Below, piece after piece: positions 32,980 to 44,796 of a stretch of 64,000 nucleotides of DNA (the first letter of the stretch is position 1; each line of letters begins with the position of its first letter). The position numbers were made by a program, and so were the translations under genes. The notes beneath the pieces are model-generated. The model was not told the DNA's origin, made no database searches, and worked only from the letters and a program-made list of their open reading frames with translations. The stretch comes from Venturia oleaginea (Eukaryota > Ascomycota > Dothideomycetes > Venturiales > Venturiaceae), in contig JABMLP010000017.1 in the NCBI GenBank assembly GCA_013176395.1, positions 310,001 through 374,000 on the forward strand. Direction: 5' to 3'.

Positions 32980-34482
32980 ATGCCCCTCCAACCAGGCGAA
33001 GTGCTGCTTTTGACACTGTAAGAACAAATCACATAATCCCAAATCATCGTAGAAACTAACCGCTGTAAAGCTTCTCGGATGTTCACACATATTTTGGACC
33101 TCCAACAGCAAAACCAGTTCATCACCGTTTCGATAAGCGCTCCTACTTCTACCTCTACCATGATGCCCTGAACAAGAGAGGCAGAGTCGAGGTCGCGAAC
33201 CACGCTGGAACTCCAGAGCAAGATGCATTTACCGGCTGTAAGATAAGACGAGAGCTTATATAATTGTTCATATACTCATCCTATCTGAACAGATCTTGAT
33301 GCCTCGAAAGTGGAATACTCATACCGCCAGCCAAATCTCTTCACCATAACCATCAATACCGCTCCTCCCTCTACCTCAAGTCCTCAAAATGACCTCTCGC
33401 AATGGCATATCCCAGCCTTCGACTTACGATGCGAGAATAAATACATGTACAAGATTCACACAATCGATGTCTACTTATGGAAGACCGAAGATGCCTCCCT
33501 TCTCCTAGATTCTTTCAAGCGGGTGCTGCATGCACACCAGTTGCATGTCGATGGTGCTCCACCAATTGTGCAGGCCGAATACAGGGACAGCATGAGTCCT
33601 ATAGTGCAGAATCTAGAAAGAGTAGCCATCACAACACCAATGCGAAGTGAAAGCGTGAGCACGACGCATAGTTTCCCAGGACCACCTACACAGCATGTTC
33701 CTGCTGATTCGCGTACTTCAACGCCCCAGCCAGCACCGATGGTATACAACCCAGCTGCTCCAGCTGCACCGGAACCAATCGCACATCGTGAGAAGACGCC
33801 ACCTCCTCCAGATGCTGAAAACGAAACCGGTCTGAACGGAGTCCCAAATGCGTATGGGGGTCCAGTAGGTCCAGTACATGGAGGCTTTGCGCCACAGCAG
33901 ACATCCTCATACACACCTGGTGTAGTACCAGGAATGCCAACTCCAGGCATCCAACGTTCTCATACTCTACAAGTAGGACCTACGAACTCCAATGTACCAC
34001 TTCCACCACCCCCTCAATCACCATATGGTGCTACCTTCGGAGCACCCCCGCGAGCTTCGCCCAACACCGATCCAAACGCCCACCTTTACGCTAATGCGCC
34101 TCCTACTCCTGGGCTGCAGAGACAACACACGACTCCCTACACACCTGGCCCTTCCGCCTCTGCGCTACCCACCCAATACGCCTCTTATCCTACGTCTTAC
34201 AACCCTTCGGCTGTAGCTCCGTCACCTGGTCTCCAGTCACCAGGCTTCATGCAACAGCAACAAGCTTATAATCAATATGGTGACCACCCTACGAATCAGA
34301 CGCAACATGGCATGCATCAAACTCTTTACATCCGAGAAGGAGCCTACGCCCTTGAGGCTGGAAGTCACACAAAGCCCGCCCAGGGTGGGCAGGCGGCCGC
34401 GACTGGCAAATTCGAGCAGAGGGCCGAGAAATTGGAGAAGGGCGTGGGTAGATTTTTGAAGAAGTTGGACAAGAAGTTCTGA
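32980..34482 (+). CDS. Conserved fungal protein with N-terminal beta-rich domain and Pro-rich tail, 464 aa
   Basis: Three exons (32980–33017, 33071–33237, 33293–34482) join in phase. The N-terminal 165 residues look folded: MPLQPGEVLLLTLFSDVHTY, SYFYLYHDALNKRGRVEVAN, YSYRQPNLFTITINTA and NKYMYKIHTIDVYLWKTED, followed by a helix DASLLLDSFKRVLHAHQL. The next 250 residues are Pro/Ser/Gln/Gly-rich and disordered, with repeated TPGLQR or TPGIQRSHT-type motifs. The extreme C-terminus, KFEQRAEKLEKGVGRFLKKL, is a basic amphipathic helix. I do not recognise a named family. The helix could bind membranes or a partner. All splice sites are consensus, so the gene is surely real. Confidence 0.8.
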
Positions 34483-34785
34483 TCTTCTACGACGAACCAG
34501 ATGGAAAGAGTGAATTTTTGATTATTCGTAAGTGCGAGCAAGCGAATTCTTGTTATATAAGCGACGAACCCTGGTGTATGAGAAATGGCTTTAATTTGGA
34601 TGATATCTACAGGAGTACGTAATCCGTCAGGAAGAATCATGAACGGATCACACTTTTCTCCTTCACCTCTTCTCCTTTTTCCTGTGTCCAAATACAGACA
34701 TCTGCCAATCACATGGATGTATGTATCTTTGAACGGTCAAGGATGATTTCTCGGTTGCTTTCATTACTGCTGTTACACGGGCACT

Positions 34786-36590
34786 GTGAGGAATGCCAGG
34801 AGCGGCTTTGCTTTGCGACAACCTAAAGACAAGGCAAGGCGCAAACGAGAGCCCCGCGAGGCCGTAAATATAGCTCGAATTGGTCGAGTGTATATATTTC
34901 CAGTTGGTGGGCGCCGGGCTTCAAGCGAAGACTTGACAGAAAGAGTTGCTGGACACACGATATGGTCCTTTCACGAGGTTCTAAAACCTGTTCTACTGAC
35001 TCTTATTCTGGGACTTCAGCATTCGCTTGCTATGTTGGCTGGTGCCATCACTCCAGGCTTGATTCTATCCGGACAAGGCGGAGTTCGTCTTTGGCGGATA
35101 TGCATCAATATCTTGTCTCGACTAGTTTGATTGTCTGTGGTATTCTTGCGACTATTCAGATTACTAGGTTCCACATCTACAAGACACAGTAAGTGATTCT
35201 GCTTACATACTCAACCTCATCACATTTCTAGTCAACAGCTATAAATCCACACCTTTCGTGTATTCTTAAATCATGCAATCATCAAGATCTGATGACATAA
35301 CTTACCTTAAAATGTTACTACATTGGGACTGGATTGATTAGCGTGGTCGGCACCTCATTTGCTATCATCCCCGTGGCATCTGGCGCTGTAAGTAGATTCG
35401 CCCTTTTTTCCTCATCTTGAAAATATACTTTGCTAATTTCCGAGTCAGGTTAATCAGGTAGATGTATGCCAGCGGTTTTTGTCCTGTCGATGCCAATGGC
35501 ACCAAACTCGCCTGCCCTCAAGGCTACGGTGCTCTTCTCGGAACAGTCGTGGTAATGGACCTTGCTCGAGCTATGTTCCTGACACAGGTCTGGATTTTTT
35601 CGCTAAATTCTCAAATATCGCTGCCTCGCATGCTCATACATTGGACTTGGGTCTTCTGTTTTCATTATGATTCTCCTCATGGAGAGGTTTGGCTCGCCAA
35701 TCGTGAAATCTTGCAGCGTGATCTGTCACCAGAATCTCCCGCAATCATTGCCGCTCTTCGGTCTCCTTCAGCTGCATAATCGCCGGCTCAACAGGCTCCT
35801 TTGACAAAGCTGACATCGTCGCTGTAAGTTTCATGTCTTCGATGCTCACAGAAAAGGCTTACTGACGTCGATACGTAGGCACGAGCTGTCTTCTTCATCT
35901 AGACTCACACCTTCCCCCTCATTGTCTACGGTCCCCTCGTCCTTCCCATGATGACTATTTTCATAATCTGCGCATGCGAAGCTGTCGGAGATATCACAAC
36001 AACCTGCGATGTCTCCAACCTCGAGGTCGAGGGTCCTATTTTCGAATCCAGAATACAAGGTGGTATCCTGGCCGCTGGTTTCAACGGCTTTCTAGCAGCT
36101 CTGTGCACTATCACTCCCATGTCCACATTCGCCCACAACAACGGTGTCATTGCACTTACGCGCTGTGCAAATCGCAAGGCAGGATACTGCTGTGCGGATT
36201 TCTTGATTGTGATGGGTGTATTTGCTAAGTTTGCTGCTGCACTTGTTGCTATCCCTGGCGCTGTCCCAGGTGGAATGACGACGTTCCTTTTTTGAGCTGT
36301 GGCCGTCAGTGATATGGCGATTATCAACCGCATTCCTTTCAATCGGAGGACGAGATTCATTCTTACTCAACTCCCTTTTTTTGAGAGTGGTCTTTGCTAA
36401 TTCACCATTTAGTCTGGCAATGGTCCTCACGCTCTTCATCGGTGGAGAGATCGAGCAAGACGCAAAGGAAATCGAAGGCCATCACATTCCTGAATCCATT
36501 ACTGGACCATCATCCCTACTCAGCTGACGTAGTCGAGAAGGCCGAGCCAAAATTTGCCAGCACGACTGTCACCACTGTCTGGCCAGAGTA
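34786..36590 (+). pseudogene. Uric acid/xanthine permease (NCS2, UapA/UapC-like), heavily degraded
   Basis: Fragments of one transporter lie in order but in several frames. VLLTLILGLQHSLAMLAGAI (TM1 region) is at about 34980–35070. HQYLVSTSLIVCGILATIQI follows, then TGLISVVGTSFAIIPVASGA at about 35330–35385 and MYASGFCPVDANGTKLACPQ at 35462. The stretch RAVFFI, TAG, THTFPLIVYGPLVLPMM begins near 35880, and a long piece runs to 36292 with GDITTTCDVS and NNGVIALTRCANRKAGYCC. The signature region reads HNNGVIALT where I recall UapA-type transporters having QNNGVIALT, so the substrate-binding Gln is replaced by His (codon 36134–36136). Stops and frameshifts are numerous. Intact relatives are H+-coupled plasma-membrane purine importers. 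Confidence 0.82.
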
Positions 36591-37696
36591 AGAGGCGGTC
36601 AATTCAAGGTGGTCATGATCTTACGCTTGTGAAACCAAAGATCAACGGTTTTTTTTCCTTGGCGCAACGTCAAAACGACCTGATCACTTCCTCCCGTTCT
36701 GCACTCTCATCCTCTCTACTATTGTTTCCTCCATAAAAGCCCCTCCTCCAACAATTAATTTTCTCACTTCAAGTTCACCGCCTTTCGTCCCACACACGCG
36801 TGGGCAACGTCCCTATCTCTGTGGCTGTTGAGCAATAAATCAGCTTGCTAATGATGAATGATCAGCTGAAAGAGTTTACAGTGACGTTTATTGTTACGCC
36901 AAGTGAACAGCATACACCTGTAGTGGCGGATGCAGTGAGGGTGAGGGTGAGAATGGTATAAAATTTCATTGCTCTTTCTCCCCGTGATATTTTTGACTAC
37001 GAACGATGTTTAAGAAATGGGGAGCAGTGATTGAAGACCGGCAAGAAGCAAAAGAGGTAACAGCAAACTATCACATGTTTGCTTCACATTTTTCCGTGTC
37101 CGCTTACCACAGTCGAGATCATTGTTGTAGGAGGTGATTCGGCACCCTCCGACAGGGTTCCCTTCCTGAGTATTGCTGCCTGGAAGGTAGATCGGGACTT
37201 GATTGCAACCACCATTGAAGCCACCTCTAGCCTTGCCGTGGCATAGAAATTATCTATTACACAATCTCCTAGGGCTGGGATATGTACATAATACAATTCA
37301 ACATAGCAAAAACATGCCAAATGGATCGCGCGAATCAGATGATCAGGTGGACAAATGGCCAGCGCATTCAAGCTTTTAATATCGTTTCTTGGAGGTGGAT
37401 GTGTAATGCATTTATACCTCCTCATCTCTGTTCGTGGAGGTGGAATGGAATGTGTAATGTACTCCGTACATTTCCTACATCCAGCAAACAGCTTCCCCGG
37501 ATATACGTAGAAGCGTCAATATAAAATAGAATCGGCGCGGAAAAATACCTTCGCCTCTGTCATATAAATGACTTACATATCCCAGTGTCTACCCAGCAAT
37601 ACATCCTCTCCCTTCCATAATCCTCAAATTTCGACTACTGCATCATATACTCTACAACCCGACCAAACCCTTCCCAACCCAAATCCTAATCCAACG
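36591..37696. other. No supported gene
   Basis: Short frames only. A TACTCCGTA motif lies at about 37460–37468 and a minor GTGAGG repeat near 36935–36950. Confidence 0.4.
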
Positions 37697-38000
37697 ATGC
37701 AATTCCTTGTGCCTCCTCACCCTGGCCTCCGCAGCCACTGTTACAGCAGTCTGTTGCAAAGCCGAGTCTCAATACAATGTTCAAGTAAGTCCAGTCACTT
37801 CCACCTTCGTGACGAGGGCGGAAGGAATTCTCATCAAAAGCCTTCCACCCTTTTCAACAATGTACACACTCCTTCCATCTACATTTCAGATTTGCTAATC
37901 AAATCCATGAACACAGCCCAAGAAAGGACAAAGCGCCCAGCAGGCTTGTGCACAAATTGGTGGTACCTGGAAGAAAACTTGCAATACCGAGGGCAAGTGA
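37697..38000 (+). pseudogene. Small secreted protein gene with frame break in the signal peptide
   Basis: From ATG 37697 the frame starts MQFL, but the matching hydrophobic signal sequence LCLLTLASAATVTAVCCKAE lies one frame away, so a one-base change separates start and signal peptide. That second frame reaches a GTAAGT donor (exon end 37784). An acceptor at 37915–37916 leads, in phase, to PKKGQSAQQACAQIGGTWKK, TCNTEGK and TGA 37998–38000. The implied mature protein of about 40 aa has four cysteines (CC, C, C) and a basic, Gly/Gln-rich end. The 132-bp intron is longer than most here. It resembles small secreted proteins of plant-associated fungi. A different start exon could restore it. Confidence 0.55.
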
Positions 38001-38413
38001 TGAGTGGCCGAGTTGGCATGAGGGAGGTGGCATCGGGAGGGCGTCAGGTGGAAGCGATGACCATGATTGGTAGCTTTGTCCCGCGATCAACATATCGTGC
38101 ATTGTATGAAAGTCTGCAATGTATTCATTGCTGCCTAGGGGTATCAACGATTTGTTCAAACATTATATCAGTGATAACGTGAAAATGTAGGGTTCTCGCC
38201 TCACACAGCGTGCTTGAAAATGTCAATCATCAACCGTAAGAGCCTCTCGCCATTGTATCTGCCGGCCTCTGTATCAGCCTTAAAAATATGGCATCGAATA
38301 TGCCGTTTCATCAAAATGCCAACTGCTGGTATATCCCATCCCAAAATGCCTGCAAAACGCCGCGCGCATAAACAAATATTCCCACTGTTCATTATGTGTG
38401 TCGTCCCTCGAGT
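38001..38413. other. No supported feature
   Basis: Spacer between convergent loci. No motif seen. Confidence 0.4.
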
Positions 38414-39111
38414 CTAGTAAATTGGTTGTCTCCGACTGCTGCTTCTGCGTGAGTGGTGGCTGCGTCGAGGAGAGCTCGACCGTCTTGAGCGTGATGTGTG
38501 ACGTTCTCGTGTCTCGTAGACGACTCGTTCTCGGCGGGGCTCAGCATATTCGACGCGGTTGTGGTGGCCGACCCAGAGGGCAATCAACTGGTCGATTTGT
38601 TAGCCATGGTTCATGCTTGGAAGAAAGTGGGGCTACTCACGAAGGTAATGAAGAAGAGGATAATGTTTATGATACCGAGCGCAAAGGAGGCCTTGAGCAT
38701 GGCGCAACTCTTGTTCACGTTCACCGACAGTCCGTTGTTATTCTGCACCCCAAGGAAACCGAATGGACCTAGATTCAGGAATATATCGTTGGTGCTGCGA
38801 GCGAAATTTGTACAGCTGGCATTGGTGATTCCTCGTAATTCATAAACACCTGCAATCAATGCGCCGACGAAGAGGAGGTCCACAAAGGCGACGAAGCGAC
38901 CGCTGGTGCGCGCGCGATGGTATAGGATGAGAGTGAAGAATGCCCAAGCCAGTGCAAGCACAGAGACTATGAACAGGACCAGTATGAAGATTGGTGTGAG
39001 CTGGTTGTTCTTGTTGAAGCCATTGACGAACCACGAGAGCATGCCGACGATTGGGACCAGGAGGACGATCTCCAATATGCGCCAAGTGGCGAAGAGAACA
39101 CCTGGAATCAT
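38414..39111 (-). CDS. MARVEL-like four-TM membrane protein, 214 aa
   Basis: Two exons (39111–38641, 38587–38414) flank a 53-bp intron (GTGAGT…ACCAG). Four hydrophobic helices are visible: ILEIVLLVPIVGMLSWFV, PIFILVLFIVSVLALAWAFF, FVAFVDLLFVGALIAGVYEL and MLKASFALGIINIILFFITF. A Cys-containing loop (CTNFARS … NKSCAML) lies between helices 3 and 4. This is the layout of fungal MARVEL-domain proteins, which organise membrane domains. The cytosolic C-terminus encoded by exon 2 is Arg/Ser-rich (RSRRSSSPRRSHHSRRSSSR) and basic, possibly lipid-binding or phosphorylated. An upstream in-frame ATG at 39381 would add 90 hydrophilic residues and is less likely. Confidence 0.8.
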
Positions 39112-39728
39112 CTTGGACGGCGGCTCCTGATGTTGAGGGGCAATGGAATAGTAGTGTAGGCTGCGACGGCGCGTTGGGTTGCGCGCAAAGGTCGGAGTGA
39201 TGGAGTCTATGATGGTTGATAGTTTGGAGCTATGATGGGAGCTATGACCTGCTGGCGGGGAGCCTTGTGTTGTTAGAAGAGAGTGAGTGACGGGCCTTGC
39301 AGCTTTTGAAGGATGATTTTGGATGTTCACCGCTATGGAATATCCTATGGTGTGCAAGTCGAGAGGGAACACTTTTATCATCTGGGAATTGGGTGACGTT
39401 TATTGTCTGCGTTGTTCGTAATATGTGAGGCTGGAAGAGATGGCTGGTCCAGCCGAGTTTCTTCCTACTTCGCGCCATCATTGGTTGGAAGACCAAACGT
39501 AAGGCTGGGATAATCTTGCTACAATGTTGCCAGTACAATGGAATGAACAGGTGTGGCATCGCCAGTTCTGCTTGCCATGTTCCAAGACGGAGAGGCAGAG
39601 CAGTGATGGAATGCTGGACGCGAAGCAACATACGAATACCAAGCCTTACCAGGCTCTGACTAGCCTACAATCCTTTCTCTGCCAGTCTGTTGGAATGAAT
39701 GGTGGGGATTGTGTAGTGAATCGCTGTT
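39112..39728. other. Promoter side of the MARVEL-like gene; no gene
   Basis: Short frames only. The region ends where a tandem repeat begins. Confidence 0.4.
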
Positions 39729-39903
39729 CCATAGATTATACCATTGCTCTTATGCTGCTCCATAGATCATACCATTGCTCTTATGCTGCTCCATAGATCA
39801 TACCATTGCTCTTATGCTGCTCCGATCATACCATTGCTCTTATGCTGCTCCGATCATACCATTGCTCTTATGCTGCTCCATAGATCATACCGTTGCTATT
39901 ATT
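39729..39903. repeat. Minisatellite, about 5.5 copies of a 31/28-bp unit
   Basis: The unit is CATAGATCATACCATTGCTC + TTATGCTGCTC. Copies 1–3 are 31 bp; copies 4 and 5 are 28 bp (CATAGATC shortened to CGATC); copy 6 is 31-like but degenerates after CCGTTGCTATTATT. Copies are almost identical, implying recent expansion by slippage or unequal exchange. Confidence 0.92.
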
Positions 39904-40055
39904 CGCCTGCTGCTAACCACAGCCGTTGATCCCGAATTGCGCTGAAAATCAGGCCAGAAAATGGCGTCCAGGCTCCACCAAGTCCGTACCTAGCCAACAA
40001 TAGGATCACGCGTGGCTGCCCGCAGTCTTTTCCGCAGCCTTTGTTCCATTCAGAG

Positions 40056-40118
40056 TTTAAAGTAGGATGATCTCGCTTTAGAGTAGGATGATCTCGATTT
40101 AGAGTAGAATCATCTCGC
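40056..40118. repeat. Three tandem copies of a 21-bp unit
   Basis: TTTAAAGTAGGATGATCTCG C, then TTTAGAGTAGGATGATCTCG A, then TTTAGAGTAGAATCATCTCG C. Because 21 is a multiple of three, the minus strand reads a 7-residue repeat (RDHPTLK-type), but no gene surrounds it. Confidence 0.9.
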
Positions 40119-40422
40119 AGTTGACACCGGATTATGGCGCCTGGCAAGTGTCTATCTGCTGGTGTCCTTCCCGCTTGACCTTCAACTCAACTTCAACCTA
40201 CTCCGTACTCCGTAGTTCGTACTGTATAACCATAAACCAACCACTCGACTCCACCATCATCAGCCGAGCTAACGAACGAAACGAAAGGCCAATCGCAAGG
40301 GTGCGCGTGGAGGAGACCCCACTGACTGGGTCGCCCTGTAGGTCTGCAAGCCATGCATTAGCTCAATTTCTCCGTTTCGTCTCCGCTCGATTCTGTGGTG
40401 AGAGTTTGCCCGATTCCTTTGA

Positions 40423-40494
40423 GCTCTGCAGTCTGCAGTCTGCACCCGGCGGTCTGCACTCTGCACTCGGCACTGCACCCTGCACTCTGCGCAG
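40423..40494. repeat. Low-complexity CTGCA-rich tract
   Basis: About ten overlapping or near-adjacent CTGCA words (CTCTGCAGTCTGCAGTCTGCA… to …CCCTGCACTCTGC) with irregular 6–12-bp spacing. It is probably simple-sequence drift. Confidence 0.75.
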
Positions 40495-41470
40495 CTGATT
40501 TTCTCGTCAGATTACCATGCTGTCGTACGATGCCTCCATTCAGTCTGGGAAGATTGGCGCTGTTACACCGGGTTTGTTCAAGTACAAGACCTTGTTGATC
40601 GGTGCGAACATCGAGAAAAGAGTTGTTTCCCGGGGGTTATCGTCGTCTCGCAACCACAAGTCGGTCTATGGCTCTATTCAGTATCTTGTCCACAATGCGA
40701 GATGACAAGGAGCTTCGGTCTCTCTGAGGCGGGCTTTCTTATCGCAAGGCCCACCAGGCCACGCCCCTGCACGGCCAGACCTGTATCGAGATCAGCTCAA
40801 GGGTGTGCGGCGCCAACGTTGGTCGCGTTGGAGCAGCAGCACGCAAAGTTCGTGAGTAGGGGAAGAATCACCACCCGTCTCCGGAATCCAGGGGCCTGGT
40901 GTTGGTTCAGACTTCAGAGCCAGTGATATGGCTTGAATCGGCGCACATGGCTAGTCATGATATGCATCGATGGGATGCATCTTTAGCACGTTTTAGTGAC
41001 AGATGCCGTTAATAAACTTCTCTTGGAGCATCTCAAATCGAGCCATCACTTTTCTCCGGGCACGCTGAAGTCTCCGACTCAAGGACAGCTCATATCAGCC
41101 CTGAACTTCGAACAGTTTCTTCTTATCCATTGTGCCCTTCCACTTTACGTCTTCAAAATCAAACTCCCAAAATACGACATCAGCCCTGCTAGCTGTTCAT
41201 CTAATCCAAAGGCCAATCCCCATGATCAATAACTCGGCCTGACGATCTGCAGCAGTAAGGACAAGGTGTGCTTCTTCCTAATATCCCCACAACTTCTGTA
41301 TATTCCCCAACTCTCTCACTCACCTGCAACATAATTAAGCTCGCGAGGTCGTTGGCTGTCAAGCAACTTTCAGATCACAGACCCCACCAGAAGCCCTCCA
41401 CAAGTTTACGCTGGAATCTTCAGACCTCAGACGTTCCAATCCTTCTTCGGTACCTGATTGTCCTAGCCGA
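40495..41470. other. Upstream region of the 41.5-kb gene; start exon may lie here
   Basis: No complete gene is seen. Since the next frame lacks an early ATG, a short 5' exon could be hidden before the acceptor-like CTGATTGTCCTAG at about 41454–41466. I could not identify it with confidence. Confidence 0.4.
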
Positions 41471-41487
41471 CAGTTGTCATTCCTCAT

Positions 41488-44400
41488 TTGGATAATCCTG
41501 GTCGTCTAAGCTTAATTAATATCCAAAAGAGGAGCGCGTCCGCCCGCTCCACCTTCAAAATTTCGTCTCGCGGAGCTTATAGACACCATCCATCGCCCCC
41601 TCATGCCTTGAACCGATCAACAACAGGAACGACCACTCGCTCGGCGCGAGAGGTCACAATTCACGAATTATTGCAACGAGAAATTTCACCACCGCCAAGA
41701 CCGGGCCCAAAAGGAAAAGACGGACAGATTTGGGTAACGGTCTCGGTTGACGTTGATTCCGTAGACATCAGCAAGCCGAATTTGTCTAACCTTCGGAGGA
41801 GTCAATCTATACATAGACAACCGACAATTACACACCAGCCGAGCTTCGCTTCATCTTCTACACAGTCATCGGACGACACCATGGCTTCACGCGGAGCCAG
41901 AGCTCGCAAAGTCACAACAAAGGAAATCGAAAAAGTTGCCGAAAAGAGCGTCGATAAAGAAAGGGCAGAACGTTTCGCTAAACTTCATTCTATAACGTCA
42001 AATGTGCGACCAACTTCTCCCAAAACTCCGAGCCTTCAACCTCGATGGACAAAACGACCACCAATTCTCAGCTCTAATGCCTCGGTGACTTCTGGCGAGA
42101 GCAATGGATCTTCTAGCCGATTCTCCACTGCCGTCGCGTCGAAAGTCTCATCCAAGATATCCTCCAATGGCACAGTGGCCGAACACAAGGTCTTTGTTTC
42201 AAAGGGAGACAAAGTCACAGCTCACCCACGAGGTCGTGGTGGTGGAGTGCCGACGAAATTGGAAAACGCAAAAGGAGGAACCAGAAATGCCAGCCGAAGC
42301 AATCAATCCTTCGTGAGCCGCTCTCATTCCATCTCAACAGGCTCTCTAGCTACCCAGCCATCCAACCAAGACAAATCCTGGGCCGACACAAAGACATGGG
42401 TGGGCCATGGTCAATCTCCCAAGCCATACAGAGGGTTCGAACACGATGACGATATGTGGCAGGCAGATGGCAATTGCCTGATATTTTTCAGCGAAGAGAC
42501 GGATGAGGAGGACCCACGGCCAATGTTAAGAGTTCATACCAGCATGTTAGAGCAAGCGCGTTCGACATTCATGATCAACTTGTTGAAGTATGGAGAAATC
42601 GTACCAGAAGAGGAGCAATTTACCCCTCCGCCACGTCAAAATACTGGACAAATTTCACCATGGCCTTTGAACTCCGCCAGTCTCGGCAATCTCGACGGAC
42701 TTCTGGCGGAGAACAGGGACCCCGGTGGATATTCAGACGATCTCCAACCTCCTCAAACGCCGAATTTGAGGTCGCCCAATCGAGATACTTGGTCAACATC
42801 AGACCAAACCATGTTGTCGCCAGGAGGAGGCCCACCAACTGGAGTTGATAGAGGTCCGGCCAATGTTGCCGAAAGTGTGACAGTAGCTGGTAGCGATGTT
42901 GGAGACGTACAACAAAATCTACCTGGTCCACCTGGCCCACCTCCCCCCGTTGAGATCACCCACGAAATCTGGTTCAGAGCACCATCGCACATCAAGCGTG
43001 CTGAAATTCAGAGACGACACCATATGGCAACACGGAATTATCTCGCGTTGTTGTACGGTCTGCCGATCATCGGGAACGACTTCTACGAAATGCTCTCGGA
43101 TCTCCAAAACGTGATGGACACGTACTATGAGCTAAATGAGCCTTCTGAACGGTGGAACAGTGCCCAAGTCCTTGTTCAATTCGTCACACAAATGCAACTC
43201 GACGATGTCCGTGGCAATATCAAGCATGCTCTAGGTCTACTGGCTTGGTCTGAGCAGTCCAATGTCATGTGGGATGCAGGGTACCTTGAAGGTTTCGTTC
43301 ACTGCGTGGGAATGATGACACAAGAAACGCTCAAGATGCGTGAGTATCGAAGCTTATCCCAGATCACACGCCACAAACTGCAGAACGCCAATAATGCCAT
43401 GCAGCTTCGTCTCATCGAAGCCGAAGAACGGTTGTCACGCTTCGACTTTCCTGAGATGTGGTATATTGATGGTGTGTCCAATGGCCATCCAACTCAGAAG
43501 AGCTTTGAGGCCTTCAGGGACTTCCTGTTCAGGTTTTACGAAGCAGAATATGGTCAGTGGCCTCCTCGACACGAGGATCATCAAGGCCACTGGTTGAGTC
43601 GCAATCTCATGGGCCGACTCCAAGCCGACTTTGGCGCTATTTATCAATACTGGGTCGATCGCGAGATTGCCTGGGATGCGAATGAGGAACGCCATACTCG
43701 TAAATGGGAAATGGTCCCTACGAAACTGAGAGCTGGTGGATTCGAGGCTGATAGTCCAGGACTTCCCCTCACGGATATGCTTATCGGCTTCGACTCGAGT
43801 CAAAAATACGATCACATTCCCCACCCATATCCACTACTTCCCACATCGAGGTCTCTGAGTCCGAACATGAAAAATTCTCGGAAAAGCATATTCAGCAAAT
43901 TCAAAAGCTTCAAGGAGCCTACAAGGCCTGATGTCAAGTCACAGTACCAGATGGCGCTTGCATTCAATACAGCGTCCAACATTAACAGACTGGGCACATG
44001 CTTTGAAGGTAAGTGATTTGCCGTCCTGCCAAAAGCCTTGACTGTAACTAACAATTCCCCAGACAACAAGATCATCGACGAGATCGGCATCTACGAAAAG
44101 TCGTTTCAGATGCCTGGTGTTCAGCCGTCCGAAGCCCGGCTTGGCCGATGGGTGTTGCTGTACGGTATCCTGCAAGTCTTGAGTACTGTCTCTGTTGACA
44201 CCGGTGGGTTGAAGTACAAAGAAAAGATCAAGTATTTTGTTTCTCCCTCCCTTGAGGGTTGCCCACCATGGCGTTCGCTGGAGGCAGCGCCTCTGATGAT
44301 CGATGCTTGTCAGCAGCGAAGTTACTGCTGGCAAGCGCCTCAACTATGGGGAGAAAACGGGTCAGCTCTCAGTCCTCCTGGATACTCCAATCACCAATAC

Positions 44401-44796
44401 GAGTTGAGCGAACCACCAACTTCACCTATAGAACTGGACAGCCGGGTTCTGCACAGGAACAGAAGTCTGGTGCCGATGAGCGGTTCTTCTGGTGGATTGA
44501 GAAGCCCCTTGTCGTCCAGCTTGTTGAGAAGTCCAACTCTAAACAGTCAGCTGCCAAGGCCGTTGGAAAGTGAAGTCTCCACTCCAAGGCTCACACCTTC
44601 AAGAGGTGGGACTCTGCGATTGACTCCCGTCCTCATGGGACAATCAGGTCGAGATCTCAAGCCCGAGATGCCAACCAGGGATGAGAGAAGAGTCAGTCCC
44701 ATGCCAAGCGAAACCGTCAGCAGCCCCACGAGCAACAAGCCGGATGGGAGGAATGAAGGATTTTACAACGATGCACGCCACGTGGTGCCAAAATGA
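41488..44796 (+). CDS. Large conserved fungal protein (DUF8004-like), about 1,080 aa
   Basis: A long exon (open from about 41467 to 44008) is joined through a GTAAGT…CTAAC…CCCAG intron to exon 44063–44796, in phase. The first in-frame ATG is at 41881. However, the preceding 130 codons look conserved (REVTIHELLQREISPPPRPG, DGQIWVTVSVDVDSV), so the true start is probably in an upstream exon. The first 300 residues are Ser/Thr/Pro-rich. The centre and C-terminal half are folded and helical: SHIKRAEIQRRHHMATRNYL, ALLYGLPIIGNDFYEMLSDL, YLEGFVHCVGMMTQETLKMR and WYIDGVSNGHPTQKSFEAFR. Exon 2 encodes a Ser/Pro/Arg-rich tail. I associate the centre with DUF8004 from memory only. There is no signal peptide or TM span. 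Function unknown. Confidence 0.78.

Noticed and set aside
39729..39903. Regular repeats that could be taken for a CRISPR array
   Set aside because: The units are directly adjacent with no unique spacers, and the genome is eukaryotic. It is a minisatellite.
40316..40340. CCCCACTGACTGGGTCGCCCT, similar to part of the element 1 inverted repeat
   Set aside because: About 18 of 21 bases match, but there is no partner repeat, no TA boundary and no further similarity. It could be chance or a very old relic.
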